A stretch of DNA of 64,000 nucleotides from Tetramitus jugosus (GCA_937625935.1 OW569378.1:248001-312000), one strand, 5' to 3'. Numbered from the stretch's first letter, positions 1-9,194 are shown. The notes: generated by a model not told the origin, from the sequence alone. Program-made: numbers and translations.

Positions 1-810
1 TCCAACACCAATAGCACCAATAGCAATAGCAACATTTCACATGCCATTAAGCCTCTATTTCCCGTCATTCGCAACTGTATCATTGGTTTCGCATCTGTCA
101 CTCTCTTTACGGAACATGTGGCCTCATGGGGAACAGTCAGTGGTCGGTCCATGCAACCCACATTCAATCATCACTCCCCACCCAATACATCATCATCATC
201 ATCATCAAATGCATCATCATCTAACCATCATCATTCATCAACAACAACAACACTCAATGCATCATCATCATCGCCCAACAAAAAATCAAACAACAACAAG
301 CAGAATCAACAACAACATTACAATACTTTCTACTATGATTCCTCTCAAGAGGACATTGTCATTTATCATCGTTTCACAAGTCGTGTCCAACGTGGTGACG
401 TTGTCATTTTTCATTCACCACTCGACAAGAACAAAATGTTGATTAAGCGAGTGATTGGTATGCCTGGTGATTCTATTAAAAATTTGGAAAATTCATTGGT
501 GAACGTTCCGAGTGGTTATTGTTGGTTAGAAGGTGACAATAGTCATCATTCGAGGGACAGTAATTGGTATGGTCCGATTCCAATGGATAGTCTATGTGGT
601 GTGGTGACGCATCGTGTCTATCCATCGATGAATCGAGTGGAGAGTGTGATACCAGAGGGTGTGAGAAGCAGAGTGCTGTCGTTGTCGTCGTCGTCATCGT
701 CGTCTTTGTCAGCGTCGCCGCCATTGTTGTCTCCAATTCCTAGTGCGACAGTGTTGGATGCACCGAGTGGGTTCATGTCAGCAGAAGAACCAACAGAGGT
801 CATTGTATGA
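1..810 (+). CDS. IMP2: Mitochondrial inner membrane protease subunit 2-like (S26 signal peptidase), 5' partial
   Basis: The frame is open from base 1 with no ATG before the conserved core, so the start lies outside the window. A hydrophobic stretch (bases about 52-115) is followed by the S26 serine motif GRSMQPTF; the nucleophile Ser is at 148-150. The general-base Lys lies in IKRVIGMPGD (codon 445-447), and the box with GDN..S.DS..YGPI follows near 535-580. These are the hallmarks of IMP2/IMMP2L, which cleaves sorting signals of proteins inserted into the mitochondrial inner membrane from the intermembrane-space side. Odd: about 99 residues separate Ser and Lys, roughly twice the usual spacing, because a Ser/Asn/His/Thr-rich tract is inserted. 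The C terminus also carries a poly-Ser extension. The family is clear; subunit 2 is favoured over subunit 1 by the SMQPTFN and WLEGDN motifs. Confidence 0.85.
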   Translation, partial: SNTNSTNSNSNISHAIKPLFPVIRNCIIGFASVTLFTEHVASWGTVSGRSMQPTFNHHSPPNTSSSSSSNASSSNHHHSSTTTTLNASSSSPNKKSNNNKQNQQQHYNTFYYDSSQEDIVIYHRFTSRVQRGDVVIFHSPLDKNKMLIKRVIGMPGDSIKNLENSLVNVPSGYCWLEGDNSHHSRDSNWYGPIPMDSLCGVVTHRVYPSMNRVESVIPEGVRSRVLSLSSSSSSSLSASPPLLSPIPSATVLDAPSGFMSAEEPTEVIV

Positions 811-1155
811 AGAGTTTTGTTGATTTTTTGTTCAATAAATTTTCAAGGAGTTATCTCGTGTATTGTAAAGTGTGAAGCAATTTGTGTTGGTTGGTGTCAG
901 GAAGTCAGTGGAAGCTTCGAATAGTCCTAAGCCAAGAAGGAATCAATTATTAACATCCCAAGAACTTGAGTTGTCTCGATGCTACGATGGTCCATTGGAG
1001 ATTGTCACAAAATATTGACCAAAAAGATTGAGCAATGCTCCATGTTTATTATGTCTCCGCCACAAAACTGGAATGGAACTGTTGTGATGCCGGAGAAGTA
1101 ACACAGGAGTTTGATATTCAATAAATTATTTACATGAGTTTTTTACACACAATGC
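811..1155. other. Convergent intergenic region
   Basis: These 345 bases lie between the 3' ends of two convergent genes. AATAAA-like strings (near 833 and 1120) suit polyadenylation of the flanking genes. I see no further coding or RNA structure. Confidence 0.4.
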
Positions 1156-2502
1156 TTAAGCACCCGATCCTAGCAGATAACGATGCGGACGATGGTCTTC
1201 CTCATACCTCGATCTACTCACATCTTCTTGCATTTCTTTCTCCATTCTGCCTTCGTCGACACTTGGTTTCTTTCGTTGTCTATCGTTGACTGGTCCATTC
1301 ACAATTAATAGAATCGTAAGGAGAACACATTGAGCCAGGATTAAGGAATGGAAGGACCATGCTTCATTAACTTCTGAGTTAATAATGTATCTTTGCTTCA
1401 TATCCATTCCCATCTTGCTGAACACAACCACGAGCCGAAACACCATATATGACACAAAGCTCATGACCATGACAAACAATTGAATCAACGGTTTCCTTGT
1501 CTGTGTATAAGAGGAAGAGCTCTTCCATTGTTTCACAGTGTACCACAATGTGACAACAAACAACACAAACGTGTTAATGGCAAGCACAACATCAAAATAT
1601 CGATCAAATACTTGTTTTGCCACAAAGAGAGCTGAACTGGCAGGCATGATATGATGTTTTGAATAGTAAATGATATCAACGATCAATTTGGGCACGAGTG
1701 CACTGAGTGAGAGCAACACTTGAATCACGTACAGCGAAATTTCAAGCTTTGTCGTTATGGAGACACCTCGGAACGACAGAGCGTCCCCAACCCTTATCAA
1801 ACCACTCTTCTTGTGCAGTGATTCCTTCTTTCTTGAGTGCTCTTCCATGTGCTCATTGTCGTGCAGTGCATCAATGCCATCCTCAGAATCACTGTCTTCC
1901 AGAGTGGACTCACCACCGATGGAGTCATCAAATTCATCAGCATCGACGTGAATATTCTGAAAATCCGTCACTAACCTTGTCACTTGAACTTTTTTACTCC
2001 TTTTTATAATCGCTCTTGACTTGACCATTCTCAGAATTTCAACACAATGAATTCTTGCAAGGAACAACAAGAGAAGGTTGTTGAGCAAAGTTCCACCAAT
2101 TTCTCCAATGAGATTGATGGCAATTGCAGAGGATGATTTAAGTGAGACTTCACCCCAGAAATTGAGGATATAGTTTGAGATGACGACTGTCATGAGCACT
2201 GCCCCTACAATATCACTGATCAAAATTGTGGTTATGCGTGTCGAAAGAGGGAGCTTAGCTCCAATCTTGTGAACTTCATTGTTCGTGGCAAGTGTTCCAT
2301 TCATGCTTTTCTCACTATTGGAAATTGAAGTTTGTTTTCGACGTGTCAGCATGATAGTTAACACAAGCGCAGTGTTGCCAATGAGTACGAGACTAAGAGA
2401 AAAAAGATCGATCGCAAAGAAAAGCCCAGTGATGATTTTGAACAGAGATGATTGTTGTGGTGAGTTGTGTTCATCATGAAGAGAGAAAAAGGATCCTATC
2501 AT
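1156..2502 (-). CDS. Seven-segment membrane protein of unknown function
   Basis: A 448-residue protein read from an ATG at 2502. Seven hydrophobic stretches are visible, at about residues 22-53, 90-112, 122-148, 252-280, 297-318, 338-358 and 385-405. A long acidic Asp/Glu/Ser-rich loop (about 170-245) separates the third and fourth. The seven-segment layout resembles a G-protein-coupled receptor, but I do not see family signatures such as DRY or NPxxY, so receptor function is only a possibility. The C terminus is short and charged. The gene is convergent with the protease gene to its left and its start is 134 bp from the 3' end of the 5S rRNA gene. Other explanations are a transporter-like or lineage-specific membrane protein. 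Confidence 0.75.
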   Translation of the reverse strand: MIGSFFSLHDEHNSPQQSSLFKIITGLFFAIDLFSLSLVLIGNTALVLTIMLTRRKQTSISNSEKSMNGTLATNNEVHKIGAKLPLSTRITTILISDIVGAVLMTVVISNYILNFWGEVSLKSSSAIAINLIGEIGGTLLNNLLLLFLARIHCVEILRMVKSRAIIKRSKKVQVTRLVTDFQNIHVDADEFDDSIGGESTLEDSDSEDGIDALHDNEHMEEHSRKKESLHKKSGLIRVGDALSFRGVSITTKLEISLYVIQVLLSLSALVPKLIVDIIYYSKHHIMPASSALFVAKQVFDRYFDVVLAINTFVLFVVTLWYTVKQWKSSSSYTQTRKPLIQLFVMVMSFVSYMVFRLVVVFSKMGMDMKQRYIINSEVNEAWSFHSLILAQCVLLTILLIVNGPVNDRQRKKPSVDEGRMEKEMQEDVSRSRYEEDHRPHRYLLGSGA

Positions 2503-2636
2503 GATTGATTTCCTTGCTCAATGTTGAATTTTCTTTCTTTCCAAAACCACAACATTGAATGTAATACAAAGGAGAAAGTATTTTTGTATTCCGTTTGGTT
2601 GACCGTTCGTTATTTTAGTCTCTTCAAAATTCAAAA

Positions 2637-2755
2637 GCCTACATTACTGAGGGTTCTCGAGTAGTCTCCTATCTCAATACTAACTCAGCCAGATGGTGCT
2701 TAACTTCTCTATTCGAAATGGGAAGAGGTGGTTCCACCATTGTATGAACGTAGAC
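2637..2755 (-). rRNA. 5S ribosomal RNA
   Basis: On the minus strand this 119-nt segment contains the universally recognisable 5S core CCCATTTCGAATAGAGAAG followed by TTAAGC. The ends pair as helix I: 5' GTCTACGTT with 3' AATGTAGGC (nine pairs including wobbles). A run of four T (complement of 2633-2636) follows immediately and would act as the Pol III terminator. The length agrees with the usual 119-121 nt. It is a single copy in this window, not part of an rDNA array. Its 5' flank is interrupted 22 bp upstream by a retroinserted element. Confidence 0.88.
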
Positions 2756-2777
2756 ACTCTGTTGTCGAAAATGAGCT

Positions 2778-2792
2778 ATTTCCACGCTTTTG
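2778..2792. repeat. Left target-site duplication
   Basis: The 15-mer ATTTCCACGCTTTTG here recurs exactly at 3645-3659, directly after a poly(A) run. Homology with the related copy at 32.5 kb begins at 2793, exactly at the end of this 15-mer, so this is the duplicated target of the insertion at 2793-3644. Confidence 0.9.
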
Positions 2793-2934
2793 TGACACTG
2801 CTTTCGTGGTCATGGGTGACGAAACCTTTGCACAAGCAGTGCTCAGCTGAGAGCAAAAGGTCAAGGCCACGGTCACTCGATACGTTGAGCGGCCACACGA
2901 TCCCCTCAAGTCTGTCAACAAGAGGTTGACGAAG

Positions 2935-3459
2935 ATGTACGAGGAGCTGCTGACGGTGGTTGACGCACTGCGTCGACAGGTCACAGAACTCACCAAGGAC
3001 TTGGCAAAGACAAAGGGTCAAGAGAGCAACAAACCGGTTCCGATACCGGAACTAGAAGTTGCACAAAGAACTGTTCCAGATCTAATGGAAGCAGAAGAAC
3101 AAAGGAGTACAACACCACTGCCAACAGTGCCTGTTGTACAGCTCAGCGCTGAAAATCAGCAAATACTGGAGCAAGTGAATGCCACTTCTCCAGTGTTTGC
3201 CAGAGTGAAGAAGGAAATTGCTGCATTGGCACTAGCCAGTGCACGCAAAAGGTATGGTTTGACTGAGGACGAACCAGTCATTGTGGATGTGGATGATGAC
3301 TCCGAAAAGGAGATTCAGAGTCCACAACTCAATGACAACAAGAAAAGGAGTGCTAGGATCACACTGGGTGATCTGAGGAGCAACAAGGCCCAAGACAAGA
3401 AAAAACAACAGATGGCTCTGTGTCCATCGACGGTCCTACTACAAGGTTACGCTCTTTGA
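2935..3459 (+). pseudogene. Coiled-coil ORF fragment inside the retrocopy
   Basis: The open frame from the ATG at 2935 encodes a coiled-coil N-terminal part (residues about 1-35), a Pro/Val/Gln-rich middle and a basic C-terminal part. Upstream the same frame continues to the element's left edge but contains a TGA where the second copy has a sense codon. Near the 3' end another frame matches the second copy better, so the original frame appears shifted at about 3405-3415 in an A-rich run. The copy is therefore broken. Family unknown; a gag- or ORF1-like nucleic-acid-binding role is conceivable but unsupported. Confidence 0.6.
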
Positions 3460-3540
3460 TGAAGGGCATCAATCAAAACACTCACCAGAGTGATTCTTCC
3501 AACCTGTAGGTGCACCGTCGGGGACAACAAGAGAAGAAGA

Positions 3541-3570
3541 GTGAATGACGCCCTACGGGTCGTCACTCAC
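3541..3570 (+). other. Conserved 3' UTR stem-loop of the retrocopy
   Basis: GTGAATGACG pairs with CGTCACTCAC across CCCTACGGGT, whose CCC and GGG extend the stem. The same stem with a one-base-shorter loop occurs in the second copy (33233-33261). In several non-LTR retrotransposon families a 3' stem-loop is bound by the reverse transcriptase, so this could be the mobilisation signal; that role is inferred. Confidence 0.6.
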
Positions 3571-3644
3571 AAAACAAGTCAATAAATGAGCAATCGTGTG
3601 CTTGCGCACACTTGGTTGTGTGGAAAAAAAAAAAAAAAAAAAAA

Positions 3645-3659
3645 ATTTCCACGCTTTTG
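3645..3659. repeat. Right target-site duplication
   Basis: Exact copy of the 15-mer at 2778-2792, placed directly after the poly(A) tail. Confidence 0.9.
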
Positions 3660-3869
3660 GGTCGCGACGTTTTCATGGTTTTTGGGTGAAATCGACGTAC
3701 CGTTTGCAAGTGACCATTCAAAGACTGTAGAGCCACCAACAGAAACAAAGAGCAATATCTTGGCTGATGTTTCCAGTTGTTCTCTCGTGATGTATTCATT
3801 GAAATTGAAACTTTGTGCTATCAGAGTGGAAATGATTCTTTAATCGATACATGGTTGACTTGATCTACG

Positions 3870-5660
3870 TCACTTCAGATGAGATCCTGGTTGTATCTTG
3901 GCTAGTTCAAACAGATTCATTGGATTTCCATTCGAGGAAACATACTTTCCATTCTGAGTGGCATTTGATACAGGTAAGTATGAACGACTGGAGTAATACG
4001 AGAGATTTGTTGCGTTCATTGGCTGAGGTGCAGGATACTGAATAGAACTATTGAGGGAGGAATTTAGTATCATGGATCCATGTAGGTTAGGAGATAGGAA
4101 GCTCGTATTCAAACTGTTCATTTGGACTGGCTGTGTCTTACTTAAACTTTTGTTAATAGAATGATATCCAGTATCCGAAATAATACTGGTATTGCATGAA
4201 CTCAAAAAAGAATTCTCCTTGTTTTCAATCATACTCGTATCAGGGCAGTTGGAGTCATTTAAGACCTCCAATTGTTTTTGTTTAGTCGTTATACTCTTCA
4301 AGATTTTTCTTTTGGATTTTGCAATTTGTCGAGCTCTCTGTAGGGTTGACAATGATTCCTTCAAGTTGGTTATTTCCTCGTTCAATGATACAATTTGAGA
4401 GTTCAGTTGTTCTATTGTTTGATCCCTTTCCTTCACAACCTTACGCTCAGAATTCAATTGATCCATCAAAGTTTGCTGCATCAGTTTTTTGCTCTCATCA
4501 ATCTTTTTGTACTTTTCATGAAGGTTTTGATGATCACTCTCCACTGTTTGGAACATTTCTGATAATTCCTTCATCTTCTTTTCTAACTCTCTATTCTTTT
4601 GGGAATACTCAGAGTTCTGAGACTTAGATTCTTCTAAATCAACTAGAGCACGATCTAAGTCACCTCGAATATCACTTTCTATGATGTCTCTTCTACTCTC
4701 AATGTGATCCAATTCCTCTCTCAAAGAGTTGGTTAGTTTGTTCGATTTTTCAACTTCTTCATTCATCATCTCCTTCTCTGCTTCTAGTTCTGATATCTTT
4801 TCTTGTAGCTCAAAATTAAGCTTGTTAAAAACATCCAGTTGTTGGAATACTTCTGAATATCTTGTTTCAGCAAATTGAAGTCTTGTCTTCAAATCTCCCT
4901 CCATTTGTTGATAAAATATTCTGGCATTCATCTCCTCGCTCAATTGACCATCTTTCGAAGAAAGAACTTGAGCAATGTTATTGTATCTCTCTGTAGTGAT
5001 CATTAAATCGGAATTGGATTTTGTCAACTGTTGTTTAAGTTGTTGAATTTCCTCCTTCGATTGAGAGCTATCTTCCTTTAACCTCTGATTCTCTCCTCTT
5101 AGGCTATTCAAATCTTGAGTTCTTTCTTCGATTACTTGAAGCAACGTTTCTCGTTCTTGGACTGCATCATTTCTCTCAGATTCGACGAGTTGATACTTTT
5201 CTTCTAGCTCAACTACCTAAGCCAATAATTAGTAAATAAGCCAATGGCAAGCGATAGAAAACAATGTTGCTGATACCTTTGCTAGTTTCTCTTCAAGTTT
5301 TCTGTCCATAATGTTATTCCTATTCTCTAGTTCTTTGTTTGTCTCCAGTGTTTCTGTTAGAACTCGTTCTACAGATGCTAGCTTCTCTGATTGACTCTGG
5401 AAGGCCATTGCTATATCATCACTTTCGATTCGAAGAGTATTAACCTCATAGACCAATCTTTCAGTGTCTTCGTCACCATCAAAGTGTTCCTCCAAAGCTC
5501 GATTCAAAACTTCAATCTCTTTTGCTTGTCTTTTCTGGATGTCTTCTAATTCTGCAATGTGCTTCCTTTGTTGTTGGTTCTTCTCCTTCATCTTGTTAAG
5601 GGCGGCCTCCATTTTGGCCATACTACCTTTTGTAGTTCCGGTGGTTCTCTTTGATTCCAT
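3870..5660 (-). CDS. Coiled-coil protein, two exons
   Basis: Exons are 5277-5660 (start ATG at 5660) and 3870-5216; the 60-nt intron 5217-5276 has GTATCA at the donor and TTAG at the acceptor, with phase 0 on both sides. The joined product is 576 residues. Residues about 10-430 are almost continuous heptad-type helix rich in Glu, Lys, Leu and Gln. The last ~140 residues are Ser/Asn-rich and probably disordered. No enzymatic domain is visible. Such proteins are often cytoskeletal, centriolar or trafficking scaffolds, but I cannot name a family. An E2F-like GGCGCGAAAA element lies 91 bp upstream of the start. Confidence 0.8.
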
Positions 5661-5750
5661 TTTCTAATGCTACAATTGGTTTAGTTGCTCGGAGTTTCGA
5701 AGACTTGTTGTCGAAACATCATCTTTGTAGCCTAGTCAACGGTTTTTCGA

Positions 5751-5760
5751 GGCGCGAAAA
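5751..5760. promoter_or_regulatory. E2F-like promoter element
   Basis: GGCGCGAAAA (TTTTCGCGCC on the minus strand) lies 91 bp upstream of the coiled-coil start at 5660. Related elements occur at 9069, 46437 and 55142 near other gene starts. The match to the eukaryotic E2F/DP consensus TTTSGCGC is seen; function is inferred. Confidence 0.4.
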
Positions 5761-5919
5761 CGATAAATCGATCATGAAAGTGTCTTATGGAGCTCCGTAA
5801 ATCATCTGAAGAATTTCGTGTTTCGTGCACACGACGGACTCAACAACTTCCATTCCAGCAACCAAAAAAATTTCTGTCGGAGAAAACCGCCAGAAATAGA
5901 AAAATAAAGAAGAACATAA

Positions 5920-5993
5920 GCGGTTGTAGATCAGTTGGTTAGATCGTGAGCTTAACACGCTCAAGGTCGCCGGTTCGATCCCGGTCAATCGTA
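5920..5993 (+). tRNA. tRNA-Val (AAC)
   Basis: A full cloverleaf: acceptor GCGGTTG with CAATCGT, D stem GATC/GATC, anticodon stem TGAGC/GCTCA with loop TTAACAC (anticodon AAC), T arm GCCGG-TTCGATC-CCGGT and discriminator A. No intron. A T5 run at 5999-6003 can terminate Pol III. Confidence 0.93.
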
Positions 5994-6076
5994 AATCATT
6001 TTTATGTTACGGAACTTTTGTAAGCGAACCAAACCAAGAGATCAGTGTATTTTCAATTTCAATCACAGTCCCAACA

Positions 6077-6391
6077 ATGCCATCCTTACAGGATATGCCC
6101 AGTAACCGTTCCAGCGCCATGCTGTGGATAGAAGAAATATCTTTGGAGGACAGAGAAGAACTGATCGATGAATTAATCAACATGTACGACGAGATTGGAG
6201 ATCCTTTCGGTAGGAATTATCTCAGAAAACACAAGTACACCCTATCAGACAGAGAATTGTATCAATACTACTCTGACGTAAAGATGGTTGAAGGAGTGAG
6301 TAAGTCCATAGGAATGGCAAGAGGTGCTCTCTCTCGTTTTTGGAGCACATTACCCACCGGGTCCTCAGACAATAAATACAACAACTTGTAA
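6077..6391 (+). CDS. Small acidic helical protein, unknown
   Basis: A 104-residue product from an ATG at 6077. Residues 15-80 are rich in Glu, Asp, Leu and Tyr and look helical; the C terminus is Ser/Asn-rich. I recognise no domain. It sits between tRNA-Val and tRNA-Gly, ending 30 bp from the latter. The start context (CAACAATG) and the length of the frame make it a credible gene, though a spliced upstream part cannot be excluded. Confidence 0.55.
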   Translation: MPSLQDMPSNRSSAMLWIEEISLEDREELIDELINMYDEIGDPFGRNYLRKHKYTLSDRELYQYYSDVKMVEGVSKSIGMARGALSRFWSTLPTGSSDNKYNNL

Positions 6392-6421
6392 ATACACAAA
6401 AACCCTTTGCAAAACCCAAAA

Positions 6422-6492
6422 TGCATCTGCCGGGATTCGAACCCGGGTCGCAGCGATGGCAACGCTGCATGATACCCCTACACTACAGATGC
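6422..6492 (-). tRNA. tRNA-Gly (GCC)
   Basis: The minus strand folds with acceptor GCATCTG/CAGATGC, an anticodon stem GCAGCG/CGCTGC with loop TTGCCAT (anticodon GCC), T arm CCGGG-TTCGAAT-CCCGG and discriminator A; 71 nt. TTTT follows directly downstream on the minus strand. Confidence 0.93.
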
Positions 6493-6791
6493 TTGGTGAC
6501 AAAAGCTTTTGCTTACAAAACGCCCCACATAGCGGGCGCTCAACGATCGTAAATGGGTTCATTTCCTAGCCTTTCTGCTGTGGTCGTCATCTATGAACTT
6601 GTTGATATTTTCGCCAGAGAGGAGCACTGGCAACAAACATGGGTCAATAATGTTGGGCAATCATGTGCTTTAGAGCCCATGATGCAGATAAGTTTCAAAA
6701 GAGTTTGATTGACAGGAAGAACGAGCTGGTACCAACAAGATGGCATCGTACTTTATTGTTCACAAACATGTATGTGACATGCATCAATAAT

Positions 6792-7598
6792 TTACAATGG
6801 TCTATAGATGGTTGTATATCTGAATCCACTCAAAGAACGGAGACGAACACCATTCTTTTCATTCTCAGCATTGACAACTTCACCGTTACCGACATAGATA
6901 CCAACATGGCCATCTCTGTGCAAAATATCACCAGTCTTAATCTCAGACAAGGACACCTTTCTAGTGTTACCAGGGTAAGCACCAGTCCAAGTAGCACCAA
7001 TATTGACACCAGCATTCTTCCATGCCATGTAAACCAATCCGGAGCAGTCAAAGCAAGTTGGTCCATATCTCAAATTACCTGCTTGGCTATAGCACTTTCC
7101 AACTTGTTGTCTAGCAAACTTGGCAGCAATATCTCCCTTGCCACTACCACCGCCACCGCCACCAATGACGTTGACATAGTTGCTAGCGACCCAACCACCA
7201 CTAATAGAGTACCAAGTGTAACCACAACCAGAAGAAGTTTGACCAGTGTATGTGGCAGTTTGACCGTTGGTCAATTGCTTGACAACAGAGTTGGTGGTGC
7301 ATGGACCAGAACGAACATTGAGAGTCGTAGTTGCTTGGAGAGTAGCTCCATTGGAGATCATGGATTGAGAGTCAGCAGAAACTTGTTGTTGTTGTTCGAC
7401 GGCAGCTGCCTTCTTCTTCTTGAGTGAGCGAACAGGGCGGTGAGTAAGCTTCTTTTCGTTTGTGAATCTTGGCTGCTTGTTGAGAGCTGCTGCTGCAGAT
7501 GAGTGACGTGGGTGCTTCTTGGCTTCAGCAGTGGAGATGGTGAGAGCCAACAAGGCAACTACCACAAGGGCAAAGAGGACAATGACAGAGAATCTCAT
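6792..7598 (-). CDS. Secreted NlpC/P60 cysteine hydrolase with SH3-like domain
   Basis: A 268-residue product from an ATG at 7598. Residues 1-26 form a signal peptide ending in AEA. A Lys/Gln-rich linker follows, then a bacterial-type SH3 domain (about 85-145, with TLNVRSGPCTT and WVASNYV), a poly-Gly linker, and an NlpC/P60 domain (about 155-268). The catalytic Cys is in FDCSGLVYMAW (about residue 184), the His in DGHVGIYVGN (about 229), with a polar third residue in the following NAEN. NlpC/P60 enzymes cleave gamma-D-Glu/diaminopimelate bonds in peptidoglycan peptides. In a bacterivore a secreted or phagosomal enzyme of this kind would help digest bacterial walls. The architecture is typical of bacteria, so an origin by lateral transfer is likely; no intron is present. 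Confidence 0.9.
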   Translation of the reverse strand: MRFSVIVLFALVVVALLALTISTAEAKKHPRHSSAAAALNKQPRFTNEKKLTHRPVRSLKKKKAAAVEQQQQVSADSQSMISNGATLQATTTLNVRSGPCTTNSVVKQLTNGQTATYTGQTSSGCGYTWYSISGGWVASNYVNVIGGGGGGSGKGDIAAKFARQQVGKCYSQAGNLRYGPTCFDCSGLVYMAWKNAGVNIGATWTGAYPGNTRKVSLSEIKTGDILHRDGHVGIYVGNGEVVNAENEKNGVRLRSLSGFRYTTIYRPL

Positions 7599-7894
7599 GT
7601 GTGTCAGTTTAGTTGTTTGTTTTTTTGTGGATGATGTTTTTTGTATGTGGTGTTGGATATTGGAGAAGACGTTTGAGTGTAGGTTGGAGTTCCTTCATGG
7701 AGTGGACCCTTGAATGTCTATGCCCATAGAAGAATCCTCCGCTCTCATGGTTGAAATTTGATTTTTTCGTCAATACCTGGCAAGGGACTTCGCGACATTG
7801 ACCTGGTCACTCATTATCCCTACAGTGGATCAAGATGTTTGACGAATTTAGTTTACTTTGGGATACAATCTTTCACTCATTGCAATCCAGGTTC

Positions 7895-8944
7895 TCATTG
7901 ATTCGACAAGATCTGGACGCGTGCAGTGATAAATTCATCATGTCTGTCCACTAGTTCCCTCACAATCTTTGCTTCGAGCCGTTCGTTCTTGGTTGGATCA
8001 ATTTGAATCAGCTTTCCATGCGATGGTTCTCTGTTTTCAATGTAGTCATTGTAGTGAATGTGGACATTGGTTACATAGGTAGATAGCAGATTGGATAGCA
8101 CGACATCAATCTTGTATTTCGTGATAGCGTCATTCACCTTTTCATTAATGATACTTGGATCAGTTTCTAGCTTGAATGAAACAAGGAACGCATTCGGACA
8201 CCAATCGAATCTCAATGCCTTCAAGCACTTTGGAGTTTGATGTAATTTCAACTGCAAGCAATTATCGGGCATATCTCTGGATTGAATCTTATGTTGACTC
8301 ATGTCTTGATATGGTACATAAAAATCAGCCACCGCAGCAGCAGAGAAAATCATGGCTCTGTGCTTTAACACATCCAACAATTTGGAGCACTCGCTCAACA
8401 ATACCAAATATTCATACAGTGTATCATATTGTACTTCCAATAATCTATTTTCTCTCTTTACTTTGTGATAGAGCTCAATGTCATCTCTTAACTTTGCAAG
8501 CTGCTTACGGTGTTGTTCACTTGAACTGCTTGAATCATCACTTGCTGCAATAGTGACACTCGTACAATCATTGGTCACGTGAATATCGTGCATCTTAACT
8601 GAAAACTTACTATTCAAGTCAAATGGCCTCACAGCACTCTGATGATGCAAGTAAATCACTGAGTAATTATCATATTTCAAGAACTCTTCCGTAGAGTACG
8701 CACCTCGACCACCAGAACTAAAATTGGCAATATATCTCACCATATTTCTCTCCAGTGGTACATTCATTCGACCAGATGTTACCAAGACGACTCTGCGATC
8801 CTGAGTGCTCTGCTCTTTAATAAACTGTCGAATGCTAGGCAACAGCTTCGCTTCCAATTGCAAACTTTCATTTACGATAAAGTCCTTGTGATACTTGATC
8901 CAACTATTGATCGATTCTAGGTCTGTTTCTCCCTTGTGCTGCAT
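7895..8944 (-). CDS. PPCS: Phosphopantothenate-cysteine ligase
   Basis: A 349-residue product from an ATG at 8944, matching the eukaryotic stand-alone ligase of coenzyme A synthesis, which joins 4'-phosphopantothenate and cysteine. Visible conserved blocks are VTSGRMNVPLERNMVRYIAN with FSSGGRGA near residue 60-80, AAAVADFYVPYQDMSQHKIQS near 200, and FLVSFKLETDPSIINEK with the following Y-I-D-V-V-L-S-N segment near 260-285. An Asp/Ser-rich helical insertion (about 135-190) is longer than in many homologues. The gene is divergent from the coiled-coil gene to its right; a 250-bp spacer holds an E2F-like element. Confidence 0.9.
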   Translation of the reverse strand: MQHKGETDLESINSWIKYHKDFIVNESLQLEAKLLPSIRQFIKEQSTQDRRVVLVTSGRMNVPLERNMVRYIANFSSGGRGAYSTEEFLKYDNYSVIYLHHQSAVRPFDLNSKFSVKMHDIHVTNDCTSVTIAASDDSSSSSEQHRKQLAKLRDDIELYHKVKRENRLLEVQYDTLYEYLVLLSECSKLLDVLKHRAMIFSAAAVADFYVPYQDMSQHKIQSRDMPDNCLQLKLHQTPKCLKALRFDWCPNAFLVSFKLETDPSIINEKVNDAITKYKIDVVLSNLLSTYVTNVHIHYNDYIENREPSHGKLIQIDPTKNERLEAKIVRELVDRHDEFITARVQILSNQ

Positions 8945-9068
8945 TTCTTATGTTCGACTGGTTTAGCTTGATCTTGTTTGTTTTTTGTGTTGGTGCGATA
9001 CCATTCTTGTCGGGTTCCGAGCGGAGGAACAAAATGAGAGCGGCCAAATCGCAAGTTCAGATTATAGT

Positions 9069-9080
9069 GGGCGCGAAAAA
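9069..9080. promoter_or_regulatory. E2F-like element in divergent promoter
   Basis: GGGCGCGAAAAA lies between the PPCS start (8944, minus) and the coiled-coil start (9195, plus), about 115-125 bp from each, and could serve both. Confidence 0.45.
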
Positions 9081-9194
9081 ATCGCACCGTAAGCACTCTT
9101 GAAGCTTCATGCTTTCTCAAAGACCAAAATCAAAGTCAGAATACACTTCCATCAAAAAACTACTTCCAAAATCAAGTCATCAAGCTTCAATTCA

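Larger units (their letters stand above)
2793..3644 (+). mobile_element. 5'-truncated, poly(A)-tailed retrocopy (non-LTR element or processed sequence)
   Basis: The insertion is bounded by a perfect 15-bp target-site duplication and ends in 21-22 A residues (3624-3645), the signature of target-primed reverse transcription. An AATAAA lies at 3581-3586, about 40 nt before the tail. A second, diverged copy of the same sequence lies around 32.4-33.3 kb; the two share the coding part and the 3' UTR. This copy begins mid-sequence relative to the other one, as expected for 5' truncation. It lies 22 bp upstream of the 5S rRNA gene, in opposite orientation. Whether the source is a LINE, a SINE-like passenger or a host mRNA cannot be decided, because its protein is unrecognised and no reverse transcriptase is encoded in this copy. 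Confidence 0.85.

Noticed and set aside
41-442. His/Asn-rich plus-strand frame
   Set aside because: It overlaps the protease gene in another frame and reflects trinucleotide-like low complexity; no independent support.
6663-7427. 254-codon plus-strand frame opposite the NlpC/P60 gene
   Set aside because: It is antisense to a gene with a signal peptide and intact catalytic motifs; its Thr/Ser-rich product is a composition shadow.
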